Origin: Janthinobacterium sp. GW456P
GTDB taxonomy: Bacteria; Pseudomonadota; Gammaproteobacteria; Burkholderiales; Burkholderiaceae_D
Assembly: GCF_002127655.1 (NCBI RefSeq)
Contig: NZ_NEHB01000029.1
Span: forward strand, 1 to 64,000
Length of the DNA stretch: 64,000 nt
Reading direction: 5' to 3'
Shown here: one piece after another, positions 37,075 to 46,800 of the stretch
Position numbering within the stretch: the stretch's first letter is position 1
How the letters are laid out: the number at the start of each line of letters is the position of its first letter
Notes under the pieces: generated by a model
What the model saw: only the letters and a program-made list of their open reading frames with translations
Databases searched by the model: none
What the model was told of the DNA's origin: nothing
Position numbers and translations under genes: made by a program

Positions 37075-38427
37075 TTAGTGCGGCAGGCTCAGCCGCAAAC
37101 GCAAGCCCGGCGCCGCGTCCTCGATCTCCAGGCTGCCCCCATGCAGGGCCGCGATGGCCGCCACGATGGACAGGCCCAGGCCATTGCCGGGCAAATGGCG
37201 GCTCTTGTCGAGCCGGTAAAAACGCTGCGTCAGTTTCGGCAATTCCTCGGCAGGCACGCCGGGGCCGTTGTCGCGCACGGCCAGCCAGCTGCCCTGCTCA
37301 TCGCTGCCGGCCGACACTTCCACCGTGGCGCCCTGCCCCGCGTACTTGATGGCATTGTCGACCAGGCTGGCCAGCGCGCTGCCCAGCAGGTTGCGGTCGC
37401 CGCGCGCCGGCACGGCCTCGCCATACATCTGCACCAGCAGCACGCCCTGCTCGTCGGCCGTCGCTTCATACATTTCCACGATGTCGGCGCCGATCCGGTG
37501 CAGGTCGATGTCGTCGAAATTCTCGGGGCGCATGCCCGATTCGGCCGCCGCGATCTGCAGCAGCTTGTCGAACACGCGCGTCAGGTCGTCGATGTCGTCG
37601 ATGGCCGCCTGCGCCGCGCTTTCGTAGCCGGCCACGCCCTGCTGCTGGCGCAAGGCGCCATCGAGCTTGTTGCGGATGCGCGCCAGCGGCGTGCGCAAGT
37701 CGTGCGCGATGGCGTTCGACACGTGGCGCACGCCTTCCATCAGGTGTTCGATGCGGTCGAGCATGCGGTTGATGTCGCGGCTCAGCAAGCCGAATTCATC
37801 CTCGCTGGACACGGGAATGCGCCGGCTCAGGTCGCCCGCCTCGATCTCGCCCGCCGTGCGGCGGATTTGCCCGATGCGCGCCTCGAGCTGGCGGCGGAAC
37901 AGCCAGGCGCCCGCCGCCACCAGCACGATGGCCACCCCGCCGCCATAGGCCAGCGAGCGCAGCACCAGGGTGCGGATCGACCTGCCCTCCTCCATGTCGC
38001 GCCCGACGAACAGGCGCGCGCCGCCCGCCAGGTCGCGGATCAGCATGCGCGCGGGCACCCGGCGCCCTTCGCGCGTGACGTCGCGGTGCAGCAGGCGGCC
38101 CACGGGGCTGCCCACGTCGGGCCAGGACGACAGGTTGCCCGCCACCCGGCGGCCATCGGCATCGACCAGCAAAAAAATCTCCGTGTCGCTGTCGGTGCGG
38201 TCGGTCAGCAGATGGGCGATTTCCGCCGTCGTGCGGCTGCTGCCGCCCTGCTCATACAGCGCGGCGAGGCGCTCGGAAAGCAAGGCCAGCTTGCGGTCCA
38301 CGCTGCGATCGAGCACGCCGATGGTGCCGAAATAGAACACGGCGCAGACGATGCTGATCGACACGACCACCAGCACGCCATAGCCGAGCGCCAACCGGGC
38401 CGCGATCGAGCGGTGCAGCTTACGCAC
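37075..38427 (-). CDS. Two-component sensor histidine kinase
   Basis: Membrane sensor kinase of 450 residues. Helix 1 lies near 14-36, a periplasmic sensor near 40-160, and helix 2 near 160-180. HAMP follows, then HisKA with SNAIAHDLRTPLARI (phospho-His in the H-box) and HATPase with N-box SLVDNAIKYA, G1 DNGPGVP and GNGLGLSIVAAIAALHGG. It is in an operon with the regulator upstream, overlapping by eight bases. The arrangement resembles PmrB/QseC-type pairs that control envelope genes; the signal is unknown. Confidence 0.92.
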   Translation of the reverse strand: MRKLHRSIAARLALGYGVLVVVSISIVCAVFYFGTIGVLDRSVDRKLALLSERLAALYEQGGSSRTTAEIAHLLTDRTDSDTEIFLLVDADGRRVAGNLSSWPDVGSPVGRLLHRDVTREGRRVPARMLIRDLAGGARLFVGRDMEEGRSIRTLVLRSLAYGGGVAIVLVAAGAWLFRRQLEARIGQIRRTAGEIEAGDLSRRIPVSSEDEFGLLSRDINRMLDRIEHLMEGVRHVSNAIAHDLRTPLARIRNKLDGALRQQQGVAGYESAAQAAIDDIDDLTRVFDKLLQIAAAESGMRPENFDDIDLHRIGADIVEMYEATADEQGVLLVQMYGEAVPARGDRNLLGSALASLVDNAIKYAGQGATVEVSAGSDEQGSWLAVRDNGPGVPAEELPKLTQRFYRLDKSRHLPGNGLGLSIVAAIAALHGGSLEIEDAAPGLRLRLSLPH

Positions 38428-39106
38428 CGTCGAGCACGCCCAGGGTGTAGCCGACGCCGCGCACCGTGTGGATCAGCGGCGGCGCAAATTCCTTGTCCAC
38501 CTTGGTGCGCAAACGGCTCACCTGCACGTCGATGACGTTGGTCTGCGGGTCGAAATGGTAGTCCCACACGGCTTCGAGCAGCATGGCGCGCGTGACGGAC
38601 TGGCCCTGATGACGCATCAGGTATTCGAGCAGGCGAAATTCGCGCGGCTGCAGCGCGATTTGCCGGTTGGCGCGCGTTACGCGCATGGTGCGCATATCGA
38701 GCACCAGGTCGGCCACCTGCAGCTGCGTCGATTCGGGCACGGGCGCGGCGCGCCGCAGCAGCGCCTCGATGCGCGCCAGCAGTTCGGCGATGGCGAACGG
38801 CTTCGACAGGTAGTCGTCGCCGCCGCTGCGCAAGCCGCGCACGCGTTCGTCGACGCTGGACAGGGCCGACAGCACCAGCACGGGCGTGTTGCGGCCCATG
38901 CCGCGCAAGCGCGCGACGATGGCCAGGCCGTCGATTTCGCCGGGCAGCAGGCGGTCGAGCACCAGCGCATCCCAGTCTTCGCCGCAGGCCAGGCGCATGC
39001 CGTCGATGCCATTGTCGCAAGCGGTCACGTCGTGGCCCGCCTCGCGCAGGCCGGCACAGATATAGCGGGAAGTTTCGGCTTCGTCTTCGATGACCAGGCA
39101 GCGCAC
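38420..39106 (-). CDS. OmpR-family response regulator
   Basis: DNA-binding response regulator of 228 residues. The receiver domain has an acidic pair in VIEDE, phospho-acceptor Asp in LVLDRLLP and Lys in YLSKPF. A winged helix follows (LQPREFRLLEYLMRHQGQSVTRAMLLEAVW, with DVQVSRLRTKVD and HTVRGVGYTL). It is first gene of the pair with the overlapping kinase. No target sites were identified. Confidence 0.94.
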   Translation of the reverse strand: MRCLVIEDEAETSRYICAGLREAGHDVTACDNGIDGMRLACGEDWDALVLDRLLPGEIDGLAIVARLRGMGRNTPVLVLSALSSVDERVRGLRSGGDDYLSKPFAIAELLARIEALLRRAAPVPESTQLQVADLVLDMRTMRVTRANRQIALQPREFRLLEYLMRHQGQSVTRAMLLEAVWDYHFDPQTNVIDVQVSRLRTKVDKEFAPPLIHTVRGVGYTLGVLDGA

Positions 39107-39426
39107 GGGAGTTCCTTAATCAGGCAGCAAATAGGCGCAGCATACGCCAGCCGCGCGCCACTTGCCAGCCCCGCCGCGCAGGCATGCCGCCCGGCGGCTG
39201 GCGCCAGCTATCAAGTTGGCAAGATTGCAGCGGCCATGCCGCCTGCGGCGCGCCGCCGCGTGCGGCGAACCATCACAGGGTCGGGTACAATACAGCCTCG
39301 ACAATGTTTGGCCGCGCCCGCGCGCCCTGTTTTCAGGCGCCATGCGGATCGCCGCGGCCTGCACCGACACCGATGCCACCAACGAACAGCAGGCGCGCCT
39401 GGCGCGCGCCACAGACCAATACAGCC
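39107..39426. other. Intergenic region, 320 bases
   Basis: Between the divergent regulator gene and the DUF481 gene. GC-rich, no gene seen; short frames here are shadows. A possible -10 TACAAT (39286-39291) faces the DUF481 gene but without a good -35, and that gene's ATG lacks a clear ribosome site. No repeat or hairpin was recognised. Confidence 0.5.
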
Positions 39427-40203
39427 ATGAAATCGACCCACTCTCTCGCACTGGCGCTGGCCACGGCCATCACTTGCGGCAGCGCCGCCGCCGCCGACAC
39501 CAAGCAAAGCATGCTGTTCGATGAAATCCCCATCGGCAGCTGGAGCACTTCCGCCGAACTGGGCGCCATCACCACCTCGGGCAACACGGTCGGCACCTCC
39601 GTCACGGGCAAGATCGACGCGCGCCAGGAACTCGATGACTGGAGCAACCAGTACATCTTCAGCGGCTACTTCAAGGAAGACGAGACAACGAACGACGAGG
39701 GACAAAAGGTCCGCGAACGCTCGGCCGAACGCTTTTCCGCCTCCGCCAAGGCCGCCTACAAGCTGATGGCCGACCATGAAAAACTGTTCGTGCTGGCCTC
39801 GCACGTGAACGACAAGTTCGGCGCCTACACCAAGTACTCGACCCTGGCCGTCGGTCACGGCTCGCGCTGGTACCAGTCCAGTGACAAGAGCGTCGACGTG
39901 GAAATCGGTCCTGGCTATTTCAGCGGCACCAACGACGAAGGCATATCGGAGCACGGCCTGACGGTGCGCGGCGCGGCCGCGATGAAGTGGAAGATCAGCC
40001 AGTCGGCCATGTTCACGCAGACGGTCAGCGTGGAACGGGGCACCTCGAACACCCACTCGATCGCCGAGACGGCCCTGAGCACGAAGATCAACGGCACCAT
40101 GCAGATGAAGGCCGCCTTCAGCGCCCGCAACGACACGCGCGTACCGGACGACAAGAAGAACACGGATACGCAAACCTCGCTGACCCTGGTTTATTCGTTC
40201 TGA
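39427..40203 (+). CDS. DUF481 outer-membrane protein (YdiY type)
   Basis: Outer-membrane beta-barrel protein of 258 residues. The signal peptide (MKSTHSLALALATAITCGSAAAA) precedes a DUF481 region with GSWSTSAELGAITTSGNTVGTSVTGK and alternating strands, ending in Phe (TQTSLTLVYSF) as barrels do. The family includes the salt-induced YdiY. The start is chosen because it opens directly into the signal peptide. The lipoprotein esterase gene follows after one base, so the two form an operon of envelope proteins. Confidence 0.87.
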   Translation: MKSTHSLALALATAITCGSAAAADTKQSMLFDEIPIGSWSTSAELGAITTSGNTVGTSVTGKIDARQELDDWSNQYIFSGYFKEDETTNDEGQKVRERSAERFSASAKAAYKLMADHEKLFVLASHVNDKFGAYTKYSTLAVGHGSRWYQSSDKSVDVEIGPGYFSGTNDEGISEHGLTVRGAAAMKWKISQSAMFTQTVSVERGTSNTHSIAETALSTKINGTMQMKAAFSARNDTRVPDDKKNTDTQTSLTLVYSF

Positions 40204-40204
40204 G

Positions 40205-42088
40205 ATGCGGGCCACGCTGACGCGGCGCCTGCGCCTGGGCGCCCTCCTGTGCGCGGCGGCGCTGCTGAGCGGCTGCGCCGCCGTCACCGTCAGCGCCATT
40301 TCTCCGGCCGACTACCTGCAGCAGCGGCGCGGCGACATTCTCACCACGGGCAAACTCAGCGCCTCGGCCAGCGAAGTGCTGCGCATCATCGGCAGCGACA
40401 TCGCCGCCTGCGAAGCCAATACGGGCAGCTGCCGCGCCGACCTGGCCCGCTCCGAGCTGCTCAGCGACGAGCAGCGCCTGGCGACGCTGTCCGAATTGTG
40501 GCTGGAAACGGCGCTGGCGGAAGAAAAACAGGGCGGCCACGCCAGCGCAGAACTGCTGGCCGCCTGGCTGGAATCGGCCCGCTATGCGTATGCCTACCTG
40601 TTCTACACGACGCGCACGCCGGGCCAGCGCGCCTTCGAGGAACGCCAGACGCAGATCCGCGATTACTATAACTACGCCGTGCAAAAAGCCGTCGGCAACC
40701 TGTTCCGCCACCACGGCGAATACCGGCCGGACGGCAATGTGATCCGCGTGGCCGGCTGGCAGATCGACAGCGAATTGTCGGCCCTGCGCCTGCCCGACGA
40801 CGGCACCCTGCCCGACGAACTGCTGCCGGCCACCTCGCTGTCGTTTTCCGGCCTGCGCAATGTGTACCGTCGCGACGGCTTCGGCGCCGACCTGGTGGCC
40901 GTCATGCCCAGGCCCCCGGCGTCGACAGGCGACTATGTGCCGTACCAGGAGACGCGTTTTCCCGTCGTCACGGCGCTGATCCGCTTCGACGGCAACAGCC
41001 TGCAAGAAGTACTGGCCACGCAGCAACTGCTGGTGATGCTGGTCGACCCGACGCGCAGCGAATCGACGCGCATGGCGGGCCAGGAACTGCCCGTGGCCGC
41101 CAATTTCACGGCCGGCTATGGCCTGTGGCTGGCCCGTTCCGGCTTCGGCGTGCAGGCGCTGCGCACCCTGTTCGGCCGCGCCGACGGCATTTCGCGCCCG
41201 CAGGTGCACCTGATGCAGCCCTACGACCCGAACAAGCGCACCATCGTCATGCTGCACGGCCTGGCCAGCAGCCCGGAAGCGTGGATCAATGTGGCCAATG
41301 AACTGATGGGCGACGAACAGCTGCGCCGCCGCTACCAGATCTGGCAGGTGTACTACCCGAGCAACGCGCCGCTGGCCGCCAACAATGCGGCCATCCGCAA
41401 GGCGCTCGCCGCCACACTGGCGCAATTCGACCCGGCTGGCAAGGCGATGGCCGCGAACGACATGGTCTTGATCGGCCACAGCATGGGCGGCGTGCTGGCG
41501 CGCCTGATGGTGTCCGACGCCAGCAACACCCTGCTCGATGCCATCACGGAAGAATACAATTTGAAGGGCAAGAAGGCGGAAAAAGTGCGCGCCGGCCTGG
41601 CGCCCTACCTCAATTTCACGGCCATGCCGCAGGTCAACCGCGCCATCTTCATCGCCGCGCCGCACCGCGGCACCTCGTTCGCCAACCACAAGGTGGCGCG
41701 CTGGATCGCCAATCTGGTGACCCTGCCCATCAACATGCTCGACCAGCTGTCCGACGCGGCCGGCAGCCTGGCGCAGCTCGACACGGGCAGCAGCGAACCG
41801 CTGCGCATCCCCAACAGCATCGATAACCTCAGCGACAAGGACCCGTTCGTGCGCCTGGTGGCCGACTTGCCCATCAGCCCGAAAGTGCGCTACTACTCCA
41901 TCATGGGCAACGACACGCCGGAGCTGCCCCTGGCGGACTCCAGCGACGGCGTGGTGCCGTATGCCAGCGCCCACCTCGACGGCGCCCAGTCGGAAAAAGT
42001 CATTCCGTCCTGGCACAGCGTGCAGGAAAGCCCGCAGGCGATTCTGGAGATACGGCGGATCTTGCGGTTGCCTGACACCTTGCCCTGA
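40205..42088 (+). CDS. Lipoprotein alpha/beta-hydrolase (esterase/lipase)
   Basis: Predicted outer-membrane lipoprotein of 627 residues. A lipobox LLSGC at about 20-24 is followed by a helical N-terminal domain and then an alpha/beta-hydrolase with oxyanion-hole motif IVMLHGLASSPEAW and nucleophile elbow VLIGHSMGGVLARLMV. A later His (in IPSWHSVQESP) is the likely base. It belongs to the PGAP1/lipase group. Cleavage of lipids or esters at the envelope is inferred. It is one base after the DUF481 stop; translation is likely coupled. Confidence 0.86.
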   Translation: MRATLTRRLRLGALLCAAALLSGCAAVTVSAISPADYLQQRRGDILTTGKLSASASEVLRIIGSDIAACEANTGSCRADLARSELLSDEQRLATLSELWLETALAEEKQGGHASAELLAAWLESARYAYAYLFYTTRTPGQRAFEERQTQIRDYYNYAVQKAVGNLFRHHGEYRPDGNVIRVAGWQIDSELSALRLPDDGTLPDELLPATSLSFSGLRNVYRRDGFGADLVAVMPRPPASTGDYVPYQETRFPVVTALIRFDGNSLQEVLATQQLLVMLVDPTRSESTRMAGQELPVAANFTAGYGLWLARSGFGVQALRTLFGRADGISRPQVHLMQPYDPNKRTIVMLHGLASSPEAWINVANELMGDEQLRRRYQIWQVYYPSNAPLAANNAAIRKALAATLAQFDPAGKAMAANDMVLIGHSMGGVLARLMVSDASNTLLDAITEEYNLKGKKAEKVRAGLAPYLNFTAMPQVNRAIFIAAPHRGTSFANHKVARWIANLVTLPINMLDQLSDAAGSLAQLDTGSSEPLRIPNSIDNLSDKDPFVRLVADLPISPKVRYYSIMGNDTPELPLADSSDGVVPYASAHLDGAQSEKVIPSWHSVQESPQAILEIRRILRLPDTLP

Positions 42089-42130
42089 TGCACTTGGCAT
42101 TCTTCCTCATCGATGAGTGCTGGACAAGAC

Positions 42131-42179
42131 AATTTTCTCGTGTGATAAAGTTGCGAAACATGAGAATTTTGTATATGAT
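42131..42179 (+). promoter_or_regulatory. Sigma-70 promoter with overlapping inverted repeat
   Basis: TTGCGA (42151-42156), 17 bases, TATGAT (42174-42179), a strong promoter for the gene at 42212. An imperfect inverted repeat, AATTTTCTCGTG (42131-42142) and CATGAGAATTTT (42159-42170), 9 of 12 matching, overlaps the -35 and spacer, as an autorepression site would. Confidence 0.6.
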
Positions 42180-42211
42180 GTTCTTTAGTACGCTACTGCA
42201 AAGGAATCATC

Positions 42212-42856
42212 ATGACAGTGCATCTGCATCCCGCCACTTTGGTGCCCGATCGGCAGGCATTCACCGATAGCGACCTTCGGGCGGTGGAGCAATTCTCGCA
42301 GCTCGTCAGCTCACAGCTCGACATCCTGGCGCAAGGGCCCGAGCGCCAGCGCCTGATCGACCTGGCCACGCGCGCGCTCCATCAAGCGCGTGCCTCGCTG
42401 GGCGCCCCGCCGCCGCGCGCGCCGCTCCAGCTTCCCGTGTCAAAACTCAAGGTGTCCGATGTCATTGGGCAAGGATGGGTGGAACTGTCGCAAGCATCGC
42501 TGTATCGCGCGGTGGAAAGCCAGCGGTTCTATTGCGTGACGCCAAAAGGACGCAGTATCGGCAAGGAGTTTCCGGCTTGGCAATTTGTCCAGCCCGTGCC
42601 GGAACTGATCGCACCCGTGCTGGCCATCCTCGCCGGCCAGCCCAGCAGTGACATTCACGCCTTCTGGGTCAGCCGTGTTGACGAATTCAACGAACTGTCG
42701 CCAGCGGAGCTGCTTGCAGGCAAATCGTTCGAAACGCGGGCCGAGATCCACCCCAGCCAGCAGGCGCTGCTGGATCTGCCGGCAAACGAGAGATTGCGCA
42801 AGGTGCTTGCGGTGGCGAAGTGGCAGCATGGAGGGATGGCTGACATCGTAGGTTAA
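42212..42856 (+). CDS. Uncharacterised protein, orphan antitoxin-like
   Basis: Protein of 214 residues with AAGGA before its ATG. No signal or membrane segment. The C-terminal half (WVSRVDEFNELSPAELLAG, then QQALLDLPANERLRKVLAVA) vaguely recalls Xre/MbcA/ParS-type antitoxins, but no confident family match can be made. The gene has its own strong promoter with an inverted repeat and an AT-richer upstream region than its neighbours, consistent with acquisition. No partner toxin is adjacent; the next gene is convergent. Confidence 0.65.
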   Translation: MTVHLHPATLVPDRQAFTDSDLRAVEQFSQLVSSQLDILAQGPERQRLIDLATRALHQARASLGAPPPRAPLQLPVSKLKVSDVIGQGWVELSQASLYRAVESQRFYCVTPKGRSIGKEFPAWQFVQPVPELIAPVLAILAGQPSSDIHAFWVSRVDEFNELSPAELLAGKSFETRAEIHPSQQALLDLPANERLRKVLAVAKWQHGGMADIVG

Positions 42857-42882
42857 CATGCCCCGCCCTGAGCTGAAACGCC

Positions 42883-43878
42883 CTACGCCGGCTCGCGCCA
42901 CTTGTCCTTGATCGCAAGCATGGCCGGCAACTGCTCGATGAACAGCGCCAGCAGCGCGGGATCGAAATGCCTGCCGCTGTCGCGCTGCATGGCGGCGATG
43001 GCCTCTTCGACCGTCCAGGCGCGCTTGTACGGACGTTCGCTGGTGAGCGCGTCGAAGACGTCGGCGATGGCGACGATGCGGCCTTCGTGCGGGATGTCCT
43101 CGCCCTTCAAGCCTTGCGGATAGCCGCTGCCATCCCATTTTTCATGGTGCGTCAGGGCGATGGTGCGCGCCATTTTCAAGAGGCCGCCCGCATGCTCGCC
43201 GATAATGGCCGCGCCGATTTCCGCGTGGCGGCGCATGACATTCCATTCATCGACATCGAGCTTGCCCGGTTTTTGCAGGATGGCGTCGGGGATGCCGATC
43301 TTGCCCACGTCGTGCATGGGCGCCGCGTTCAATAAATCTTCCGCCCTGGCCGCGCTGTAGCCGGCCGCCAGCGCCAGCTGGCGCGCGTAATAGCTCATGC
43401 GGATGACGTGCATGCCCGTCTCGTTGTCCTTGTATTCGGCCGCCTGGCCCAGCGTCTGGATCACCTGCAGGCGCGAACGGCGCAATTCCTCGGCGGCCAC
43501 CAGAGACAAATGCGTGCGCACGCGGGCGCGCACGATGGGCGGGCTGACCGGCTTGATGATGTAGTCGACGGCGCCGGCGTCGAAGCCGTCCGCCTCGTCC
43601 TTCACGTCGCACAGCGCGGTGACGAAAATGACGGGGATGGCGGCCGTCGATGGCATGGCTTTCAGCCGGCGGCAGACTTCATAGCCCGTCATGGCCGGCA
43701 TCATGATATCGAGCAGGATCAGTTCAACGGGGTTGTTCTGCGCCAGTTCCAGCGCCTTCTCGCCATCCTTGGCGTACAGCAGGCGGTAATCGTCCTGCAG
43801 GATCTGGCGCAGCACCTGCAGATTCGTCGCTTCGTCGTCGACCAGCAGCAGGATAGGTTTGTCTTCTTGTAAGGTCAT
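42883..43878 (-). CDS. HD-GYP response regulator (c-di-GMP phosphodiesterase candidate)
   Basis: Response regulator of 331 residues. The receiver domain (about 8-125) has DD in LVDDE, Asp in LLDIMMP and Lys in YIIKP. An HD-GYP domain follows (about 150-320): the metal pair HDVGKIGIPDAIL, then HHEKWDGSGYPQGLKGEDIP and ADVFDALTSERPYKRAW. The complete motif predicts hydrolysis of cyclic di-GMP. The start at 43878 avoids a longer frame into the upstream kinase. It lies 13 bases after the hybrid kinase and is its probable partner. Confidence 0.92.
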   Translation of the reverse strand: MTLQEDKPILLLVDDEATNLQVLRQILQDDYRLLYAKDGEKALELAQNNPVELILLDIMMPAMTGYEVCRRLKAMPSTAAIPVIFVTALCDVKDEADGFDAGAVDYIIKPVSPPIVRARVRTHLSLVAAEELRRSRLQVIQTLGQAAEYKDNETGMHVIRMSYYARQLALAAGYSAARAEDLLNAAPMHDVGKIGIPDAILQKPGKLDVDEWNVMRRHAEIGAAIIGEHAGGLLKMARTIALTHHEKWDGSGYPQGLKGEDIPHEGRIVAIADVFDALTSERPYKRAWTVEEAIAAMQRDSGRHFDPALLALFIEQLPAMLAIKDKWREPA

Positions 43879-43891
43879 CGTTAGCCCAATA

Positions 43892-46800
43892 TCAGGAAAG
43901 GTCGGCAGCCGTCGGCTCCTCGAGCCACGCCAGCAGCTGGCGCAGCACGCCCACGGCATGCGCAAATTCAAAGTCGTCGATGGCGCTGGCCAGCGCCTGC
44001 AGGCGCTGCTGCTGGCCGTGCGGCGCCAGCATACCGGCGATCTGCGCCATCAGGGAATCGTCGAGCTGCCCGCCCTCCAGGCTGGCGATGGCTTGCCGCA
44101 GCAAGACGCCGGCAGCTGGCGCATCGAGGGGCGCGCTGGCGGCCGTCGCGTCCATGGCCACAGCCGGCATATTCACCTCTTCCAGTTCACCGGCCAGCGC
44201 CATGAAGGCGGCGGCCAGCTGCACCAGCAATTCGGTGGCCGGCAACTGGCGCGCGATCGCTTGTTCGATGCGTCCCAGCAGGCTTTCGACCTGCACCAGG
44301 CACAAATTGCCCGCCGCGCCCTTGATACGGTGCAGCAGGTGGCCGGCCACGCTGGCGCCGCCGCGCTCCAGTTCCGCCGCCAGCATGGCGGCACAATCGC
44401 CATTGGCCTGCACGAAGCGGCCGATCGCCCGCTGCAAGGCTACACGTCCGCCCCACAGGGCGATGCCGCGCTGCCAGTCGACCTGGCCGGCGGCCACGCG
44501 CGCCGCCGCGCCGGCGGCCGGCGGCGGCATGGTCACGGCGATATCGAGCAGACGGGCGATTTCCGCCGTCAGCTTGTGCATTTCCAGCGGCTTCGAGGCA
44601 AAGCCGTTCATGCCGGCCATCTGCGCGGCGCGGCGGTCCTGTTCCAGCACGCTGGCCGTCAGGGCGATGATGGGCGTCGCCTTCAGACCCTGCTCGCGCT
44701 CGTACACACGGATCAAACGCGTCGCTTCCAGTCCATCCATGCGCGGCATCTGCACGTCCATCAGGACGATGTCGAAGCTGCCCTTGCTGAACTCGCGCAC
44801 GGCGCTCTCGCCATCGCTGGCGGCGATCACCTGGTGACCGGCCGCGCCCAGGCTGATCAGGAGCAGCTCCACGTTCTGCGGCACGTCGTCTGCCGCCAGG
44901 ATGCGCAGCGGCGGCAAGGCCGCCACGGGCTGCTCGCTACGGCGCGCCACGGCCTTGCCCGGCGCCAGCGGCAGCAGCACGTGGAACACGCTGCCCACGC
45001 CCAGGGTGCTTTCCACCGTGATGCTGCCTTTCATCAGTTCGACCAGCTGCAGCGAAATCGTCGTGCCCAGGCCCGTGCCGCCAAAGCGGCGGCTCATCGA
45101 GGAATCGGCTTGCGTGAATGGGGCGAAGATCTTGTCCAGGCGGTCGGCGGGGATGCCGATGCCCGTGTCGTGCACGGCGATATGCACTTGCTCGCCCTGC
45201 ATGCCGACGGCGACGCGCACATGGCCCACTTCCGTAAACTTGACGGCGTTGCCGATCAGATTCGTCAGCACCTGCTGCACACGGCGCGCGTCGCCCAGGA
45301 AGAACTGGCCCATGCCGGGATCGACATCGACATGCAGCACCAGGTCGCGCGCATGTGCCGTGACGCGCAGCGACGCGGCCACATGATCAACCAGGTCGGG
45401 CAGCGAAAAGTCCACCAGTTCCAGCTCGGTGGCGCCTTTTTCCAGCTTGGCCATGTCGAGGATATCGTTGAGCAGTTCGAGCAGGGATCGCGCGGACTGG
45501 CGCACGGTGCCCAGGTGGCGGCGCTGCAGGCTGTCCAGGGCCGTCCCCAGCAGCACTTCCGTGAAACCGATAATGGCGTTCATCGGCGTGCGGATTTCAT
45601 GGCTCATGTTGGCCAGGAAGCTGGTCTTCGATTCGGCGGCCAGCTCGGCGCGGTCTTTCGCCGCGCGCAGGTTTTCCTGCATGGCGCGCCGCTCGCTCAC
45701 GTCGGTGGCCAGCTTGACCACCTTGAACGGCTTGCCGTCCGTGTTGAAGATCGGATTGTACGACGCCTGTATCCACACTTCGCGGCCATCCTTGCCGATG
45801 CGCTTGTACTCGCCCGTGTTGAATTCGCCGCCCGCCAGGTGCTGCCAGAACGCGATGTAGTCGGGCGATGTCACGTGGGCGGGTTCGCAGAAAATGCTGT
45901 GGTGCAAGCCCAGCACGTCGTCGAGCTGGTAGCCGACCAGGTCCAGGAAGTTCTGATTGGCCGCCAGGATGCGCCCCTGCAGGTCGAATTCCGCGACGGC
46001 CGTCGCGCGCGAGATGGCCGTCACCTTGCCCTCGTATTCGGCGTTGCGCAATTCGCTTTCCGTGATGTCGAGGATGACGCCGTCGATCCAGCGCACCACG
46101 CCGTCGTTGTCGAGCACGGGGCCGCTGCTTTCGCGCACCCAGCGCTCGCGCCCGTCGCGGTGGATCAGGCGGTAGACGTTCTCGAAGTCGCGCTGTTCGC
46201 CGGCCGCCTGCACGCAGGTATCGTTCACGCGCTGGCGGTCATCGGGATGCACGAGGTCGAACAGCCTGACCCGCCCTTCGATGAAGTCCTGCGGTGTCCA
46301 GCCCGTCAGGTTGAAGACGGCGTCGCTGATGAAAATCATCTTCCATTCGGGCGCGAAGCTGCAGTGGAAAGACACGCCGGGAATATTGCGGATCAGGGTA
46401 CGGTACTGGCGCTCGCTGTCCTTGAGCGCCTGCTCCATGCTGCGCGACGAGCGCATGTCCGTGACGAAGGCCACGAACAGGGGCTGGCCCGGCGTATCGA
46501 TCTTGCCGATCGCCACGCGCATGGGCAGCACGGCGCCGTCCTTGTGGCAGCCATCGAGTTCGCGTCCGCTGTCGAGGATGCGCGAAGCGCCCTTTTCCAG
46601 ATAGTCGCGCAGATAGCCCTCGTATTCGGCCGCGTCGGACGGTTGCAGCAGCACGCTGGCGTCGCGCCCGACGATTTCCGCTTCGCGCCAGCCGAACAGC
46701 TTTTCCGCGGCAGGATTGAAGGAGCGCACCTTGCCCTGGCCATCGATGGTGATCAAGCCATCGGCAGCCGTGTCGACGATGGCGCGCAGGCGCGATTCGC

